DNA of 64,000 bases, taken from NCBI RefSeq assembly GCF_025869515.1, contig NZ_JAOZVR010000048.1, positions 1 to 64,000 of the forward strand, read 5' to 3'. The notes beneath the pieces are model-generated. The model had not been told where the DNA came from, ran no database searches, and saw nothing but the letters and a program-made list of their open reading frames with translations. This stretch comes from Ferrovibrio sp. (GTDB lineage Bacteria; Pseudomonadota; Alphaproteobacteria; Ferrovibrionales; Ferrovibrionaceae). Below, piece by piece: positions 35,071 to 44,597 of this stretch (the stretch's first letter is position 1; each line of letters begins with the position of its first letter). Position numbers and translations under genes: made by a program.

Positions 35071-36261
35071 ATGACAGGTCGCGCAGCGGGGGCAGCAAGA
35101 AAAATCACGGTTCGGGCGCTGGGGCAGATCGCCGAACTGCCGGCGGCCGACTGGGACCGCTGCGCCGGCGACGAGAATCCCTTTGTCGCCCATGCCTTTC
35201 TCGATGCCCTGGAACAATCGCGCTGCGTCACGCCGCGCACCGGCTGGCAGCCCACGCATCTGGTGGCTGCGGATGAAGCGGGCTGCGTCATCGGCGCGCT
35301 GCCGCTCTATATCAAGGGCCACAGCCAGGGCGAATACATCTTCGATCACGGCTGGGCCGAAGGCTATGCCCGTGCCGGCGGACAGTATTACCCCAAGCTG
35401 CTCTCGGCCGTGCCTTTCTCCCCTGTCACCGGACCGCGGTTTCTGGTCGCGCCGGGGCAGGATTTCGCCAGCGTGGCCGGAGCCCTGCTGCAAGGTGCGC
35501 GCGAGATCGCCACGCGCTATGGCCTGTCGTCGCTGCATGTGAATTTCCTCACCGAGCGCGAAGCCATCTGGGCCGAAGGCAATGGCCTGCTGCTGCGGAT
35601 CGGCGAGCAGTTTCACTGGAACAACGACTCTTACGCCGATTTCGATGCATTTCTGGCGCAGTTGGCCTCGCGCAAGCGCAAGGCCATCCGCAGGGAGCGC
35701 CGCGAGGCGATCGAGACCGGTATAGAGATCCAGGCCCTGCAGGGCGATGCGCTGACCGATGAGCACTGGGATGCGTTTTTCGACTTCTACATGGATACCG
35801 GCAGCCGCAAATGGGGCCGCCCCTATCTGAACCGCGATTTCTTCCGCCGCCTCCATGCCACGATGGCCGACCGTATCGTGCTGGTAATGGCGCGGCGCAA
35901 GGGGCACTGGATCGCCGGCGCCTGGAACATGCTGGGCCGCGATACGCTCTATGGCCGCAACTGGGGCTGCATCGAGTATCACCCCTGCCTGCATTTCGAA
36001 TGCTGCTATTACCAGGCCATCGACTATGCGATTGCGCATGGCCTCGCCCGCGTCGAGGCCGGCGCCCAGGGCGAGCATAAACTGGCGCGCGGCTACCTTC
36101 CCGTGCCGATCCATTCGGTGCACTGGATGGCCGAGCCGGCCTTCCAGGAGGCCGTCGCCCGCTTTCTGAAGGAAGAGCGCGCCTACATGACCGGCATGAT
36201 TGCCGCACTGGACCAGCATTCACCCTTTCGTCAGGTGACGGAGCCTCAGGAAAGCGAATAG
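35071..36261 (+). CDS. FemAB-like GNAT acyltransferase (COG3146)
   Basis: Protein of 396 aa of the COG3146 family, described as related to peptidoglycan biosynthesis proteins with a FemAB/GNAT fold. Landmarks are NPFVAHAFLDALE at the start, the GEYIFDHGWAEGYARAGG region near 90, KLL-x-AVPF and GPRFLV near 115, LHVNF near 155, and the C-terminal GAQGEHKLARGY near 340. No experimental substrate is known to me for the family. It follows the GDPD by 10 nt with no strong ribosome site of its own, consistent with coupled translation. Confidence 0.82.
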   Translation: MTGRAAGAARKITVRALGQIAELPAADWDRCAGDENPFVAHAFLDALEQSRCVTPRTGWQPTHLVAADEAGCVIGALPLYIKGHSQGEYIFDHGWAEGYARAGGQYYPKLLSAVPFSPVTGPRFLVAPGQDFASVAGALLQGAREIATRYGLSSLHVNFLTEREAIWAEGNGLLLRIGEQFHWNNDSYADFDAFLAQLASRKRKAIRRERREAIETGIEIQALQGDALTDEHWDAFFDFYMDTGSRKWGRPYLNRDFFRRLHATMADRIVLVMARRKGHWIAGAWNMLGRDTLYGRNWGCIEYHPCLHFECCYYQAIDYAIAHGLARVEAGAQGEHKLARGYLPVPIHSVHWMAEPAFQEAVARFLKEERAYMTGMIAALDQHSPFRQVTEPQESE

Positions 36262-36313
36262 TCTGTCCCCCGGACCCGGGATAACATCGGGCAATGGCTG
36301 GGAGGAACAGGAC

Positions 36314-36742
36314 ATGGCGGGATTACCGCACGACGGCGGCTGCATCTTCTGCAAGATCGTCCGGGGCGAGGCCCCGAGCTTCAAACTCTACGAAGACGAT
36401 CTCAGCTTCGCCATCATGGATATCAACCCGTTCAATCACGGCCATGCGCTGGTGCTGAGCAAGGGCCACTTCCCCAATCTGTTCGAGGCCAGCGACGAAA
36501 GCGTTGCCGCCGTGGCACGCACCGCCAGGAAGATCGCGGTCGCCGTGGCCGACGCGGTGACCAACGACGGCATCAACATCGTGCAGGCCAACGGCCCGGG
36601 TGCGGCACAATCGGTGCCGCATTATCACGTCCATGTGCTGCCGCGCCGGCTCGGCGACAATGCGAAATTGAACTGGAGCCTGGCACCCGGCGACCACGAG
36701 GCCATCGCCAGGCAGGCGGCGGATATCAGGGCCAGGCTCTAG
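36314..36742 (+). CDS. HIT family nucleotide-binding protein
   Basis: Histidine-triad protein of 142 aa. The N-terminal CIFCKIVRGEAPS is the usual HIT start with two cysteines, and the active-site triad is PHYHVHVLPR near residue 100, where the middle histidine is the nucleophile. Members hydrolyse purine nucleoside phosphoramidates or adenylated compounds. A GGAGGA ribosome site lies 8 nt upstream. The last gene of this plus-strand group before the Sel1/TPR gene. Confidence 0.94.
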   Translation: MAGLPHDGGCIFCKIVRGEAPSFKLYEDDLSFAIMDINPFNHGHALVLSKGHFPNLFEASDESVAAVARTARKIAVAVADAVTNDGINIVQANGPGAAQSVPHYHVHVLPRRLGDNAKLNWSLAPGDHEAIARQAADIRARL

Positions 36743-36768
36743 GCGCGCCCCGTGATGAGGGACGCGCC

Positions 36769-37434
36769 GTGAAACTCCGGCCGCTTCTGGTGCTGCCGTT
36801 CCTGCTGCTGACTTTGCCCGCGGCAGCCGAAGATTATGCCGCGCTCTGCCGCGAGGAGGCGCAGCGCGGCCTGACCAAAGCCTGCCAGAAAGCCATTGCC
36901 GCCAGCCCGCGTGACCCGGAACTGCATGCCCTGCTCGGCCATGCCTATTTCGCCAGCGGCTTCTACGCCGAGGGCCTGCAGGCCCTGCGCGATGCGGTCG
37001 CGGTCTCCAATGGCGCAGCGGCCTATCGTTACCGCTTTGCCGGCTTTGCCGCGCTGATCAACGAATATCCGCAGGCCGCGCAGGAACTGGAACTGGCAGT
37101 AGCCGATGAGCCGGGCAACCTGAAGGCCTGGACCCTGCTGGCCGACTGCTATCGTTATATGAAGGATCAGAAGCAGGCCCTGCGCGCCGGCCGCAAAGCC
37201 GCCGAGCTGGGCGATCCGGCGGAGGCGTATGTGCTTGCCAGCCGCTACAGCAGCGGCGATGGCGTGACCGCAGATCCGGCCCAGGAACTGCGCTGGCTGG
37301 AGCGCGCCGCCAGGGCCGGCTATGTGGCGGCGATGCAGGATCTGGCCCGCCTCTATGCCGATGGCCGCTCCGGCATCCCGCCCGACGCCGACAAACGCAA
37401 ATACTGGGAAAAGAAAGCGCGCAAACTGGAATGA
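36769..37434 (+). CDS. Secreted Sel1/TPR repeat protein
   Basis: Protein of 221 aa from a GTG start. A signal peptide (MKLRPLLVLPFLLLT, cut near AAA) precedes about four TPR-like helical pairs (residues 45-140: LHALLGHAYFASGFY, LKAWTLLADCYRY), and the C-terminal third has two Sel1-type units (ASRYSSGDGVTADPAQELRW and DLARLYADGRSGIPPDADKR patterns). Likely a periplasmic protein-protein interaction scaffold. The partner is unknown. It lies 26 nt after the HIT gene and converges on clpA. Confidence 0.82.
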   Translation: MKLRPLLVLPFLLLTLPAAAEDYAALCREEAQRGLTKACQKAIAASPRDPELHALLGHAYFASGFYAEGLQALRDAVAVSNGAAAYRYRFAGFAALINEYPQAAQELELAVADEPGNLKAWTLLADCYRYMKDQKQALRAGRKAAELGDPAEAYVLASRYSSGDGVTADPAQELRWLERAARAGYVAAMQDLARLYADGRSGIPPDADKRKYWEKKARKLE

Positions 37435-37455
37435 CGCCCGGCGCGGGCGTCAGCC

Positions 37456-39828
37456 CTAATGCGCGTATTCGGGTACCTTGCCGTCCGGCGCGCCGTCGGT
37501 GCCGCCGCCGCCTTTGGCGCCCTTTTCAGCAGTAAATTCGAAGGTCAGCTTGTCGTCCTCGACCTTGACCTGGACGTGACCACCCTTGGCCAGCTGCCCG
37601 AACAACAGCTCGTCGGCCAGCGGCTTCTTGATATGCTCCTGGATCACCCGGCCGAGCGGACGCGCGCCATAGAGCTTGTCGTAGCCGCGCTCGGCCAGCC
37701 AGGCGCGGGCCTCGTCGGTCAGCGCGATGGTGACGTTGCGGTCGGCCAGCTGGCCTTCGAGCTGGGCGACGAACTTGTCGACCACCTTGTTGATCACTTC
37801 CGGTGCCAGCGCCGCGAAGGGGATCACCGCATCCAGACGGTTGCGGAATTCCGGCGTGAACATCTTCTTGATCGCCTCTTCGTCCTCGCCTTCCTTCATG
37901 CCGCGACCGAAGCCGATGGCATTCTTGGACATCTCGGACGCACCGGCATTGGTGGTCATGATCAGGACCACATTGCGGAAGTCGACATGCTTGCCGTTAT
38001 TGTCGGTCAGCTTGCCGTGGTCCATCACCTGCAACAGGATGTTGAACAGGTCGCCATGGGCCTTTTCGATCTCGTCGAGCAGCAGCACGCAATGCGGATG
38101 CTGGTCGACCGCATCGGTCAGCAGGCCGCCCTGGTCGAAGCCGACATAGCCCGGCGGCGCGCCAATCAGACGGCTCACGCTGTGGCGTTCCATATATTCC
38201 GACATGTCGAAGCGGATCAGCTCGACCCCCATGATCTGGGCAAGCTGGCGCGCCACCTCGGTCTTGCCGACGCCGGTGGGGCCCGAGAACAGGTAGTTGC
38301 CGATCGGCTTCTCCGGTTCGCGCAGGCCGGCCCGGGCCAGCTTGATCGCGCTGGACAGAGCGTCGATGGCCTGGTCCTGGCCATAGACCACGCGCTTCAG
38401 TTCGGCATCGAGATTGCGCAGCGATTCCTTGTCCTCGCGCGACACCGACTTGGGCGGGATGCGGGCGATCTTGGCGACGATGGCCTCAATCTCCTTCACG
38501 CCGATGGTCTTGCGGCGCTTGCTTTCCGGCTTCATCAGTTCGGCCGCGCCGACTTCGTCGATCACGTCGATCGCCTTGTCGGGCAGTTTGCGGTCGTTGA
38601 TGTACTTCGCCGACAGTTCGACGGCCGCCTTGATCGCATCCTCGGTGTAACGCACGCCGTGATGCTGCTCGTAATAGCCCTTGATACCCTTCAGGATCTT
38701 GACGGCATCGGCTGGCGACGGCTCGTTGACATCGATTTTCTGGAAGCGGCGCAGCAGGGCGCGATCCTTCTCGATGTAGGACCTGAACTCTTTGTACGTC
38801 GTCGAGCCGATGCAGCGCAGCGCACCCGAAGCCAGCGCCGGCTTCAGCAGGTTGGAGGCATCCATGGCACCGCCAGAGGTGGCGCCGGCGCCGATCACGG
38901 TATGCATCTCGTCGATGAACAGGATCGAGCCGGGCTGACCTTCCAGCTCCTGCATCACCTGCTTGAGGCGTTCCTCGAAATCGCCGCGATACCGCGTGCC
39001 GGCCAGCAGGCTGCCCATATCGAGCGCGTAGATGGTGGAATCCTTGAGAATCTCCGGCACCTCGCCGCGCACGATGCGGCGCGCCAGGCCTTCGGCGATG
39101 GCGGTCTTGCCCACGCCCGGATCGCCGACATACAGCGGATTGTTTTTGGTGCGACGGCACAGGATCTGGATGGTGCGCTCGATCTCGGCCTCGCGGCCGA
39201 TCAGGGCGTCGATCTTGCCGGCCTTGGCCTTCTCATTGAGATTGACGCAGTAGGCGCTGAGCGCCTCCTTGTCCTTGCCGGCATTGCGGTCGGCAGCACC
39301 ACGGTCGCGCTCGCCACGGTCGGCCCGCTCGGCACGCTGCTCCACATCGCTGTCGGCACCGCGCACCGGCCGGCGGTCGCCGCGGCCCGGCGCCTTGGCA
39401 ACGCCATGGCTGATATAGCTGACGGCATCGAGGCGGGTCATGTCCTGCTCCTGCAGGAAATGCACGGCATGGCTTTCGCGTTCGGAGAAGATCGCCACCA
39501 GCACATTGGCGCCGGTCACTTCCTCGCGGCCAGACGACTGCACATGGAACAGGGCACGCTGCACGGCGCGCTGGAAACTCAGCGTCGGCTTGGCATCCTG
39601 CGGGATGCTGACCACCAGGCCGCGCAGCTCTTCGTCGATGAAAGTGCCGACGCGCTGGCGCAGCTTTTCGACATCGACATTGCAGGCACGCAGCACCGCG
39701 ATGGCATCCTGGTCTTCGGTCAGGGCGAAGAGCAGATGTTCCAGCGTGGCGAATTCATGCTTCTTGGCACCGGCGAGCGACAGGGCGCGATGCAGGGTCT
39801 GTTCAAGCGTGCGGGAGAAAGATGCCAT
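37456..39828 (-). CDS. clpA: ATP-dependent Clp protease ATP-binding subunit ClpA
   Basis: AAA+ unfoldase that feeds substrates to ClpP, 790 aa. The N-domain (1-145) is the ClpS docking site. AAA1 has Walker A GDPGVGKT and AAA2 has GPTGVGKT with [10 protein letters not shown]. The ClpP-binding loop IGFG is present in NAIGFGRG. A charged linker rich in Arg and Asp (about 150-185) sits between the N-domain and AAA1. ATG 39828 gives the family start [13 protein letters not shown]. clpS lies 16 nt upstream, the conserved adaptor-unfoldase pairing of the N-degron pathway. Confidence 0.97.
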   Translation of the reverse strand: MASFSRTLEQTLHRALSLAGAKKHEFATLEHLLFALTEDQDAIAVLRACNVDVEKLRQRVGTFIDEELRGLVVSIPQDAKPTLSFQRAVQRALFHVQSSGREEVTGANVLVAIFSERESHAVHFLQEQDMTRLDAVSYISHGVAKAPGRGDRRPVRGADSDVEQRAERADRGERDRGAADRNAGKDKEALSAYCVNLNEKAKAGKIDALIGREAEIERTIQILCRRTKNNPLYVGDPGVGKTAIAEGLARRIVRGEVPEILKDSTIYALDMGSLLAGTRYRGDFEERLKQVMQELEGQPGSILFIDEMHTVIGAGATSGGAMDASNLLKPALASGALRCIGSTTYKEFRSYIEKDRALLRRFQKIDVNEPSPADAVKILKGIKGYYEQHHGVRYTEDAIKAAVELSAKYINDRKLPDKAIDVIDEVGAAELMKPESKRRKTIGVKEIEAIVAKIARIPPKSVSREDKESLRNLDAELKRVVYGQDQAIDALSSAIKLARAGLREPEKPIGNYLFSGPTGVGKTEVARQLAQIMGVELIRFDMSEYMERHSVSRLIGAPPGYVGFDQGGLLTDAVDQHPHCVLLLDEIEKAHGDLFNILLQVMDHGKLTDNNGKHVDFRNVVLIMTTNAGASEMSKNAIGFGRGMKEGEDEEAIKKMFTPEFRNRLDAVIPFAALAPEVINKVVDKFVAQLEGQLADRNVTIALTDEARAWLAERGYDKLYGARPLGRVIQEHIKKPLADELLFGQLAKGGHVQVKVEDDKLTFEFTAEKGAKGGGGTDGAPDGKVPEYAH

Positions 39829-39844
39829 TCGTACGAAGCCTCCC

Positions 39845-40174
39845 TCAGTCGCGTTCCATGGTGCATTGCAGCGGGTGCTGATGCTGGCGCGCGAAATCAA
39901 TCACCTGGGTTACTTTGGTCTCAGCCACTTCGTAGGTAAAGACGCCGCAGATGCCGACGCCCTTCTGGTGGACATGCAACATGATGCGGGTTGCGTCCTC
40001 GGCCGCCTTGTTGAAAAAGCGTTCGAGCACATGCACGACGAACTCCATCGGCGTGTAGTCGTCGTTCAGCAGCAGCACTTTGTACATGGGCGGCTTCTGC
40101 GTCTTCGGCCGGGTCTTGGTGACCACGCCGACCTCGGTACGCCCGCGCCCGTCACGTCCATCCCGTTCGCTCAT
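39845..40174 (-). CDS. clpS: ClpS adaptor
   Basis: Adaptor that binds N-degron substrates and delivers them to ClpA, 109 aa. After a flexible charged N-terminus (about 25 residues) comes the folded domain with [16 protein letters not shown], whose NDD and Met residues line the N-terminal residue pocket, and MLHVHQKG, including the pocket histidine. Gene order clpS-clpA is conserved. Only one ClpS is visible here, although many alphaproteobacteria have a second. Confidence 0.97.
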   Translation of the reverse strand: MSERDGRDGRGRTEVGVVTKTRPKTQKPPMYKVLLLNDDYTPMEFVVHVLERFFNKAAEDATRIMLHVHQKGVGICGVFTYEVAETKVTQVIDFARQHQHPLQCTMERD

Positions 40175-40270
40175 GCCTCAGACCCAGCAACAACAGCGGC
40201 ACCGGAAAACAATTGGTGCACAGACGGATGATATGGCCTCACTGGTTAAAAATACCAGTAGCCTTGGGAC

Positions 40271-40301
40271 AAAAAAAGAGCCCGGTTTTTCAACCGGGCT
40301 C
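40271..40301 (-). terminator. Rho-independent terminator of the phasin gene
   Basis: On the minus strand GAGCCCGG pairs with CCGGGCTC across a short loop and is followed by seven Ts. It lies 49 bp past the phasin stop and well before clpS, so it separates the phasin transcript from clpSA. Confidence 0.88.
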
Positions 40302-40349
40302 CAATCATACTCTGCTGGGGAGGAAACTATGACAGCGGCAACCCGCTGA

Positions 40350-40850
40350 TTACGCAGCCAGCGGCTTGACGAACTTCTCGACCGAGGCCTGGACCTGGGC
40401 GTTGATCGGGGCGAAGGCATCCTGCGCCACCTTGGTAGCCACTTCGCTCAGCTTGGTGGTGTGGGCGGTGTAGGCCTCGAAGGCGCTCTTGGCGAAGCCG
40501 TTCTGCAGCTCGATCAGCTCCTGCAGGGTCTTGGCGCCCATCATCGCCTTGGCGGCGGAAATCTGGTCTTCGATCTGGGTCTTGGTGAAGGCCATCACTT
40601 CGGCATTGATGGTCTCAAAGCCCTTGGTGGCAACGTTGCCGGCCGTGACGCAGGCTTCAACCTGGTCTTTGCCCATCTTGGCAGCGTCTTCGAAACGGTC
40701 CTTGCTCATCGAGAAGGCCTTTTCCAGCGCTTCGGTGCTGGCGGAGATCGCCTTTTCGACCTGCTCCTTGGAAGCGAAAATCGCCGCTTCGAACGGATTG
40801 GCGGTCAGGGCTTCGGTTTCGGTTCCGTCGATCTTCTTCTTGGTAGCCAT
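40350..40850 (-). CDS. Phasin family protein
   Basis: Coats the surface of PHA granules and controls their number and size, 166 aa. The sequence is almost entirely amphipathic helix with the phasin pattern NPFEAAIFASKEQVEKA, ASTEALEKAF, TLQELIELQNGFAKSAFEAY near 115-134, and KLSEVA-x-KV before the end. It is the granule-side partner of PhaC at 11.3 kb. An AAGGA site lies 9 nt upstream. The promoter region carries PhaR-like palindromes, and a terminator follows, so it is monocistronic. Confidence 0.94.
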   Translation of the reverse strand: MATKKKIDGTETEALTANPFEAAIFASKEQVEKAISASTEALEKAFSMSKDRFEDAAKMGKDQVEACVTAGNVATKGFETINAEVMAFTKTQIEDQISAAKAMMGAKTLQELIELQNGFAKSAFEAYTAHTTKLSEVATKVAQDAFAPINAQVQASVEKFVKPLAA

Positions 40851-40928
40851 GGGGTGCTGTCCTTGCTGTGTCCGGGTTTGTAACGGGGCCAGACCCGCCT
40901 TGGCGGGGACGGCGGAAATTCACGCAAA

Positions 40929-40943
40929 TGGTGCGCTGCAACA
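40929..40943 (-). promoter_or_regulatory. PhaR-like operator 3, at the phasin start site
   Basis: TGGTGC-GCT-GCAACA, a degenerate copy of the TTGTGC-N3-GCACAA element, lies where the phasin transcript should start (about 7 nt past the -10). A repressor bound here would block initiation. Confidence 0.5.
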
Positions 40944-40948
40944 CCTTC

Positions 40949-40977
40949 AATCTAGGCGGGAAACCCCGAGTCGTCAA
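40949..40977 (-). promoter_or_regulatory. Sigma-70 promoter of the phasin gene
   Basis: On the minus strand TTGACG (40977-40972), a 17-bp spacer and TAGATT (40954-40949). Five and four of six consensus positions match. It gives a leader of about 90 nt and is flanked by three copies of a palindrome. Confidence 0.6.
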
Positions 40978-40985
40978 TGGAAAAA

Positions 40986-41000
40986 TTGTGCGCTGCACAA
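40986..41000 (-). promoter_or_regulatory. PhaR-like operator 1
   Basis: TTGTGC-GCT-GCACAA is a perfect 6-3-6 inverted repeat 8 bp upstream of the phasin -35. Its core TGCGCTGCACAA fits the consensus TGCRNYGCASMA that I recall for Bradyrhizobium PhaR. That comparison is from memory. Confidence 0.6.
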
Positions 41001-41005
41001 AAATC

Positions 41006-41020
41006 TTGTGCAGCGCACCA
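41006..41020 (-). promoter_or_regulatory. PhaR-like operator 2
   Basis: TTGTGC-AGC-GCACCA, one mismatch from perfect symmetry, begins 5 bp after operator 1. Centres of the two are 20 bp apart, about two helical turns, so bound dimers would face the same side. Together they also form a 31-bp larger palindrome. Confidence 0.55.
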
Positions 41021-41047
41021 GAATCGGCGGAAAAGCGTAAAATTTGA

Positions 41048-41773
41048 TCAGTTGAACAGGATGCCCTGGCTGTAGCGCAGCCCGTTCTTGCCGACAATAT
41101 ACCGGTGCGGGATGGCGTTTGGCTGGTTGCCGCCCTGGCTGAGGTAACTGCTGTAAGGCGGCAGCGGCACCTCATAAGGCTCGATCGGCTTCTCGGCCGT
41201 TTTGTCGAACGGCGCCAGGGCACGGAGCAGCGGCACCGCCATGCGGTCGAATTCCGGTGACGGCCAGACCCAGGCATGGAAATGGAACTGCCCGTCCCGG
41301 CAGGCGCTGGCGGCCCAGTAGAAACTGTCGCCGCGCAGGAACGTCCCCTCCGGCGCCGGGGCCTCGAAACCGGTGGCCGTAATGGCGGCCTTCAGCTGCG
41401 TGAATTCCGCCGGGGTCAGCCGGTAGAGCGCCTGCTCGCCGTTCCAGGGCTTCAGCGGATCGCTCAGCAGGATGGTGTTGAGATAGCCCCGCCCCAGCAC
41501 CCGGGCCTCCATCATGGCGCCGCCATCCGGCTGGGCCGAGATGTCATAACTGCGCTGCTGATCATTCTGGCGGGCGTTGTAGACCAGCCTGTAACGGGCC
41601 GGCTGACCCGCGGCGCAGGACCGGGCCATGTCATCGCCGCCGACATACCGATCCCAGGTCAGATTGCGCCGGATCGGGTTGTCGGTCGGCCCCTGCGAGG
41701 CGCAGGCCGTCAGGCCGGCGGCCAGGCCGAATACAATCGCAACCGCCAACACTTTGTTAAAGCTCTTTGCCAT
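41048..41773 (-). CDS. Lipoprotein of unknown function
   Basis: Protein of 241 aa with a lipoprotein signal (MAKSFNKVLAVAIVF, lipobox LTAC), so the mature form begins at Cys24. No domain is recognised in the remaining 215 residues. Features are RYRLVYNARQNDQQRSYDIS near 60, two further cysteines (SCAAG, SACRDGQF) and FHFHAWVWPSPEFDRM near 165. It lies upstream of the phasin on the same strand but the operators and promoter between them suggest separate transcription. ATG 41773 is chosen so that the signal peptide starts cleanly. Confidence 0.75.
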   Translation of the reverse strand: MAKSFNKVLAVAIVFGLAAGLTACASQGPTDNPIRRNLTWDRYVGGDDMARSCAAGQPARYRLVYNARQNDQQRSYDISAQPDGGAMMEARVLGRGYLNTILLSDPLKPWNGEQALYRLTPAEFTQLKAAITATGFEAPAPEGTFLRGDSFYWAASACRDGQFHFHAWVWPSPEFDRMAVPLLRALAPFDKTAEKPIEPYEVPLPPYSSYLSQGGNQPNAIPHRYIVGKNGLRYSQGILFN

Positions 41774-41950
41774 AGTCTGGGTTTTCCTGCGTTTCCGGCC
41801 CATGGGGACCCGGTGAATCCATGCAGATTCAATTTGTTAGTGAACATTGCGCTGGACAAGGGGTAGGTCTGGTTAATATTCTTCTCCCGATTCGCGGCCT
41901 GGGGGGCACCCGGTCGTTACCCGTCGTTAGGGAAACCGAGGTAAGGCATA

Positions 41951-43201
41951 ATGATGCGAAGTGATTTGGCCAAGGGGCGGATTCTGCCGGCCATTGTAAC
42001 AATCTGTTTCACTTTCCTCTTCCTGGTCTTCGCCGCTGCCCCGGCCGAAGCCGGTCCCTATTCCGCCATCGTGGTCGATGCCAATACCGGCCGGGTGCTG
42101 CACGCCCAGGAGCCCGATGCCTCGCGCTACCCGGCGTCGCTGACCAAGATGATGACGCTGTATATGGCCTTCGATGCCCTGAAGGACGGACGGCTGAAAA
42201 TGGACCAGCGCCTGACCGTGTCCAAGCATGCCGCCGCCCAGCCCTACGGGATCGCCCTGCGGGCCGGCCAGACCATCACCGTGCGCGATGCCATTCTGGC
42301 CTCAATTACCAAATCTGCCAACAATGCCGCCGCCGTGCTGGGTGAAGCCATTGGCGGCAGCGAGAAGCAGTTCGCCGTCATGATGACCCGCCGGGCGCAT
42401 CAGCTCGGCATGAACAGCACCGTATTCCAGAACGCCTCGGGCCTGCCCAATACCAAGCAAAAAAGCACTGCCCGCGACATGGCCATCCTGGGCATCGCTC
42501 TGATCAAGAACCACCAGAACTACTACAGCTATTTCTCCACGGCCCAGTTCGAATGGCAGGATGCGGTGATCCGCAATCACAATCATGTGCTGGCGCGCTA
42601 TGAAGGCGCCGACGGCATCAAGACCGGCTTCATCGCTGCCTCGGGTTTCAACCTGGTGGCCTCGGCCAAACGTGACGGCCGCCGGGTCGTGGCGGTTGTG
42701 TTCGGCGGCACCAGCGTGACCGCCCGCGACAATCGCATGATCCAGCTGCTGGATATCGGCTTCGACAAGATCGATGACCGCAACGGCACCGATGCCCCGC
42801 TGCTGATGGTGGAAGCCCCGCAGAAGTCGCGTCAGGGCCTGAGCCTGATTTCCGATGCCGAGGCTGCCACGACCGCGCCGAGCCCGGCCAAGGCCAAACA
42901 GATCAAGAAGGCGACCCAGGCCGCTGCTCCGCGTGATGCTGCTGCCAGCGCTACAGCTCCCGCCGGCGAATGGGCGGTGCAGCTCGGCGCCTTCAAGCAG
43001 GCCGCCGCCGCCGAGAAGCTGCTCGACCGGGTCCGCGGCAAGCTGCCCGCCGCCGAGCCGCTCGTCGATGCCGTCGACGCGGGCAGGATGACACTCTATC
43101 GCGCCCGCCTGACCGGTCTGACTCAGACCAGCGCGCGCCAGGCCTGCGAACAGCTCAAGCGCGAAAAGATGACCTGTTCGGTCGTCTCGCCGGACGCCTG
43201 A
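41951..43201 (+). CDS. D-alanyl-D-alanine carboxypeptidase with SPOR domain
   Basis: Penicillin-binding protein of the S11 (DacA/DacF) type that trims the terminal D-Ala of peptidoglycan pentapeptides in the periplasm, 416 aa. After the signal peptide (cut near AEA) the active-site motifs follow: SLTK with nucleophile Ser63 and Lys66, SAN near 119, and KTG near 220. The C-terminal 80 residues are a SPOR domain (WAVQLGAFKQ, AEKLLDRVRG), which targets denuded septal peptidoglycan. The Ala/Pro-rich linker is at 295-335. An AGGTAAGG site precedes the ATG. The SPOR fusion is common in alphaproteobacteria. Confidence 0.94.
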   Translation: MMRSDLAKGRILPAIVTICFTFLFLVFAAAPAEAGPYSAIVVDANTGRVLHAQEPDASRYPASLTKMMTLYMAFDALKDGRLKMDQRLTVSKHAAAQPYGIALRAGQTITVRDAILASITKSANNAAAVLGEAIGGSEKQFAVMMTRRAHQLGMNSTVFQNASGLPNTKQKSTARDMAILGIALIKNHQNYYSYFSTAQFEWQDAVIRNHNHVLARYEGADGIKTGFIAASGFNLVASAKRDGRRVVAVVFGGTSVTARDNRMIQLLDIGFDKIDDRNGTDAPLLMVEAPQKSRQGLSLISDAEAATTAPSPAKAKQIKKATQAAAPRDAAASATAPAGEWAVQLGAFKQAAAAEKLLDRVRGKLPAAEPLVDAVDAGRMTLYRARLTGLTQTSARQACEQLKREKMTCSVVSPDA

Positions 43202-43342
43202 TCGATATCCGGTCTCCGCCTTCCGACGTCGCAGTGACCGCCATCACCGCGACGTTTTCATTTTCGACCCAGAATTCTGTCCGTTTCCCGGGGCCCTCCC
43301 GGCGGCCGACAATGCCGTGCCTCTGCTGATCCCGACCACCAC

Positions 43343-44398
43343 ATGACCTCCCCCAATCTCCAGCGCCGCTACCAGAAGACCCTGGCCTATGTGCTGGCGG
43401 TTTCAGCCGTTGCCGGCGCGATCTATGGCGGCGTCATCACCTACATCCTGGCCTATGCCGAGCCGCATGAACTGCTGGAGGACGTCATCCGCGGCATCCT
43501 GCGCGGCATATTCACCGGCCTGCTGATCGGTGGCCTGATCGGCTGGTTCGACATTTTCCTGGTCAATAGCGGCCGCGCGCGACTGCGCAGGCTGCCCTTC
43601 CTGTGGCTGATCCTGACCAAGGGGACCTATTACACCGTCGTGATCCTGGGCAGCATCTGGCTGGGCGGGCAGCTCTTCCGGATCGAAGGCGATCCCGGCA
43701 CCGGCTTCAACCGCACAACGATCATCACGGTCACTTTCGCCCTGATCTTCAGTACGATCTTTTCGTTCATGATGGAGATGTCGCAGTTGCTCGGGCCGGG
43801 CGTGCTGCGCGACGTGCTGCGCGGCCGCTATCACCATCCGCGCCGGGAAAAACGCCTGTTCGTCTTCTTCGACATGCGCGGATCGACCGCCATCGCCGAA
43901 CGCATCGGCGACCTGGCCTTCCACCGTCTGCTCAACCGGTTCTTCTCCGATCTCACCGAGCCGGTGCTGAGTTGGCGCGGCGTGATCCACAAATATGTCG
44001 GCGATGAGATGATCGTGACCTGGCCGCTGGACGGCAGCCGGGATCCCTCGGGCGCCTTTGCTGCGGTGGCCGAGGCCCATGCCCGGCTGGATAGCCTGCG
44101 CGAGGACTATCTGCGCGATTTCGGCGTCGCCCCGCAATTCCGCGCCGTGCTGCATGCCGGTGAGGTGGTGACCGGCGAAATGGGTGAAGTGAAGCGCGAG
44201 ATCGTATTGCTGGGTGACACCATCAACACCACGTCCCGCATCGAACAGCTCGCCAAAAGCCTGCCCGAATACGCCACCATCGCCTCGGCCGAAGCGATTG
44301 CCGCCGCCCCGCCGCCGCCGGGCCTTGCCGCAGCCCCGCTCGGGCAGTTCTCGCTCCCGGGCAAAAGCGCTGCTATAAACCTGTTCGCCGTCTCCTAG
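43343..44398 (+). CDS. Membrane-anchored class III nucleotide cyclase
   Basis: Protein of 351 aa with four membrane helices in the first 150 residues and a cytosolic class III cyclase domain. The metal aspartates are in FVFFDMRGS and KYVGDEMI, and the Lys two residues before GDEM fits ATP specificity. The transition-state Asn and Arg are in TINTTSRIE. It probably makes cAMP in response to a signal sensed by the membrane part, which resembles no named sensor. The cyclase is 140 bp downstream of the carboxypeptidase. Cotranscription is uncertain. Confidence 0.88.
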   Translation: MTSPNLQRRYQKTLAYVLAVSAVAGAIYGGVITYILAYAEPHELLEDVIRGILRGIFTGLLIGGLIGWFDIFLVNSGRARLRRLPFLWLILTKGTYYTVVILGSIWLGGQLFRIEGDPGTGFNRTTIITVTFALIFSTIFSFMMEMSQLLGPGVLRDVLRGRYHHPRREKRLFVFFDMRGSTAIAERIGDLAFHRLLNRFFSDLTEPVLSWRGVIHKYVGDEMIVTWPLDGSRDPSGAFAAVAEAHARLDSLREDYLRDFGVAPQFRAVLHAGEVVTGEMGEVKREIVLLGDTINTTSRIEQLAKSLPEYATIASAEAIAAAPPPPGLAAAPLGQFSLPGKSAAINLFAVS

Positions 44399-44597
44399 GC
44401 AATACAAAAAAGTTTGAGGAAATGTCCGTCGTTCCGCTGCTGACAAGCCGCTGTCGGTTGGCTATTTTCGCCACCGCCCGAAGCCCTGATTTGCCGCCCC
44501 TGTCCTGTGAGCGGCATGGCATCCCGCCCCTTGGTTGCTTCCCTCTGTCTGGTCATCCGGACCGACAGGACGGCATAACCAAAGAGGATTGAGGCAG

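Noticed and set aside
37459-39939. Plus-strand open frame of more than 800 codons across clpA
   Set aside because: Mirror of ClpA coding sequence. The real gene on the minus strand has all Walker and ClpP-loop motifs.
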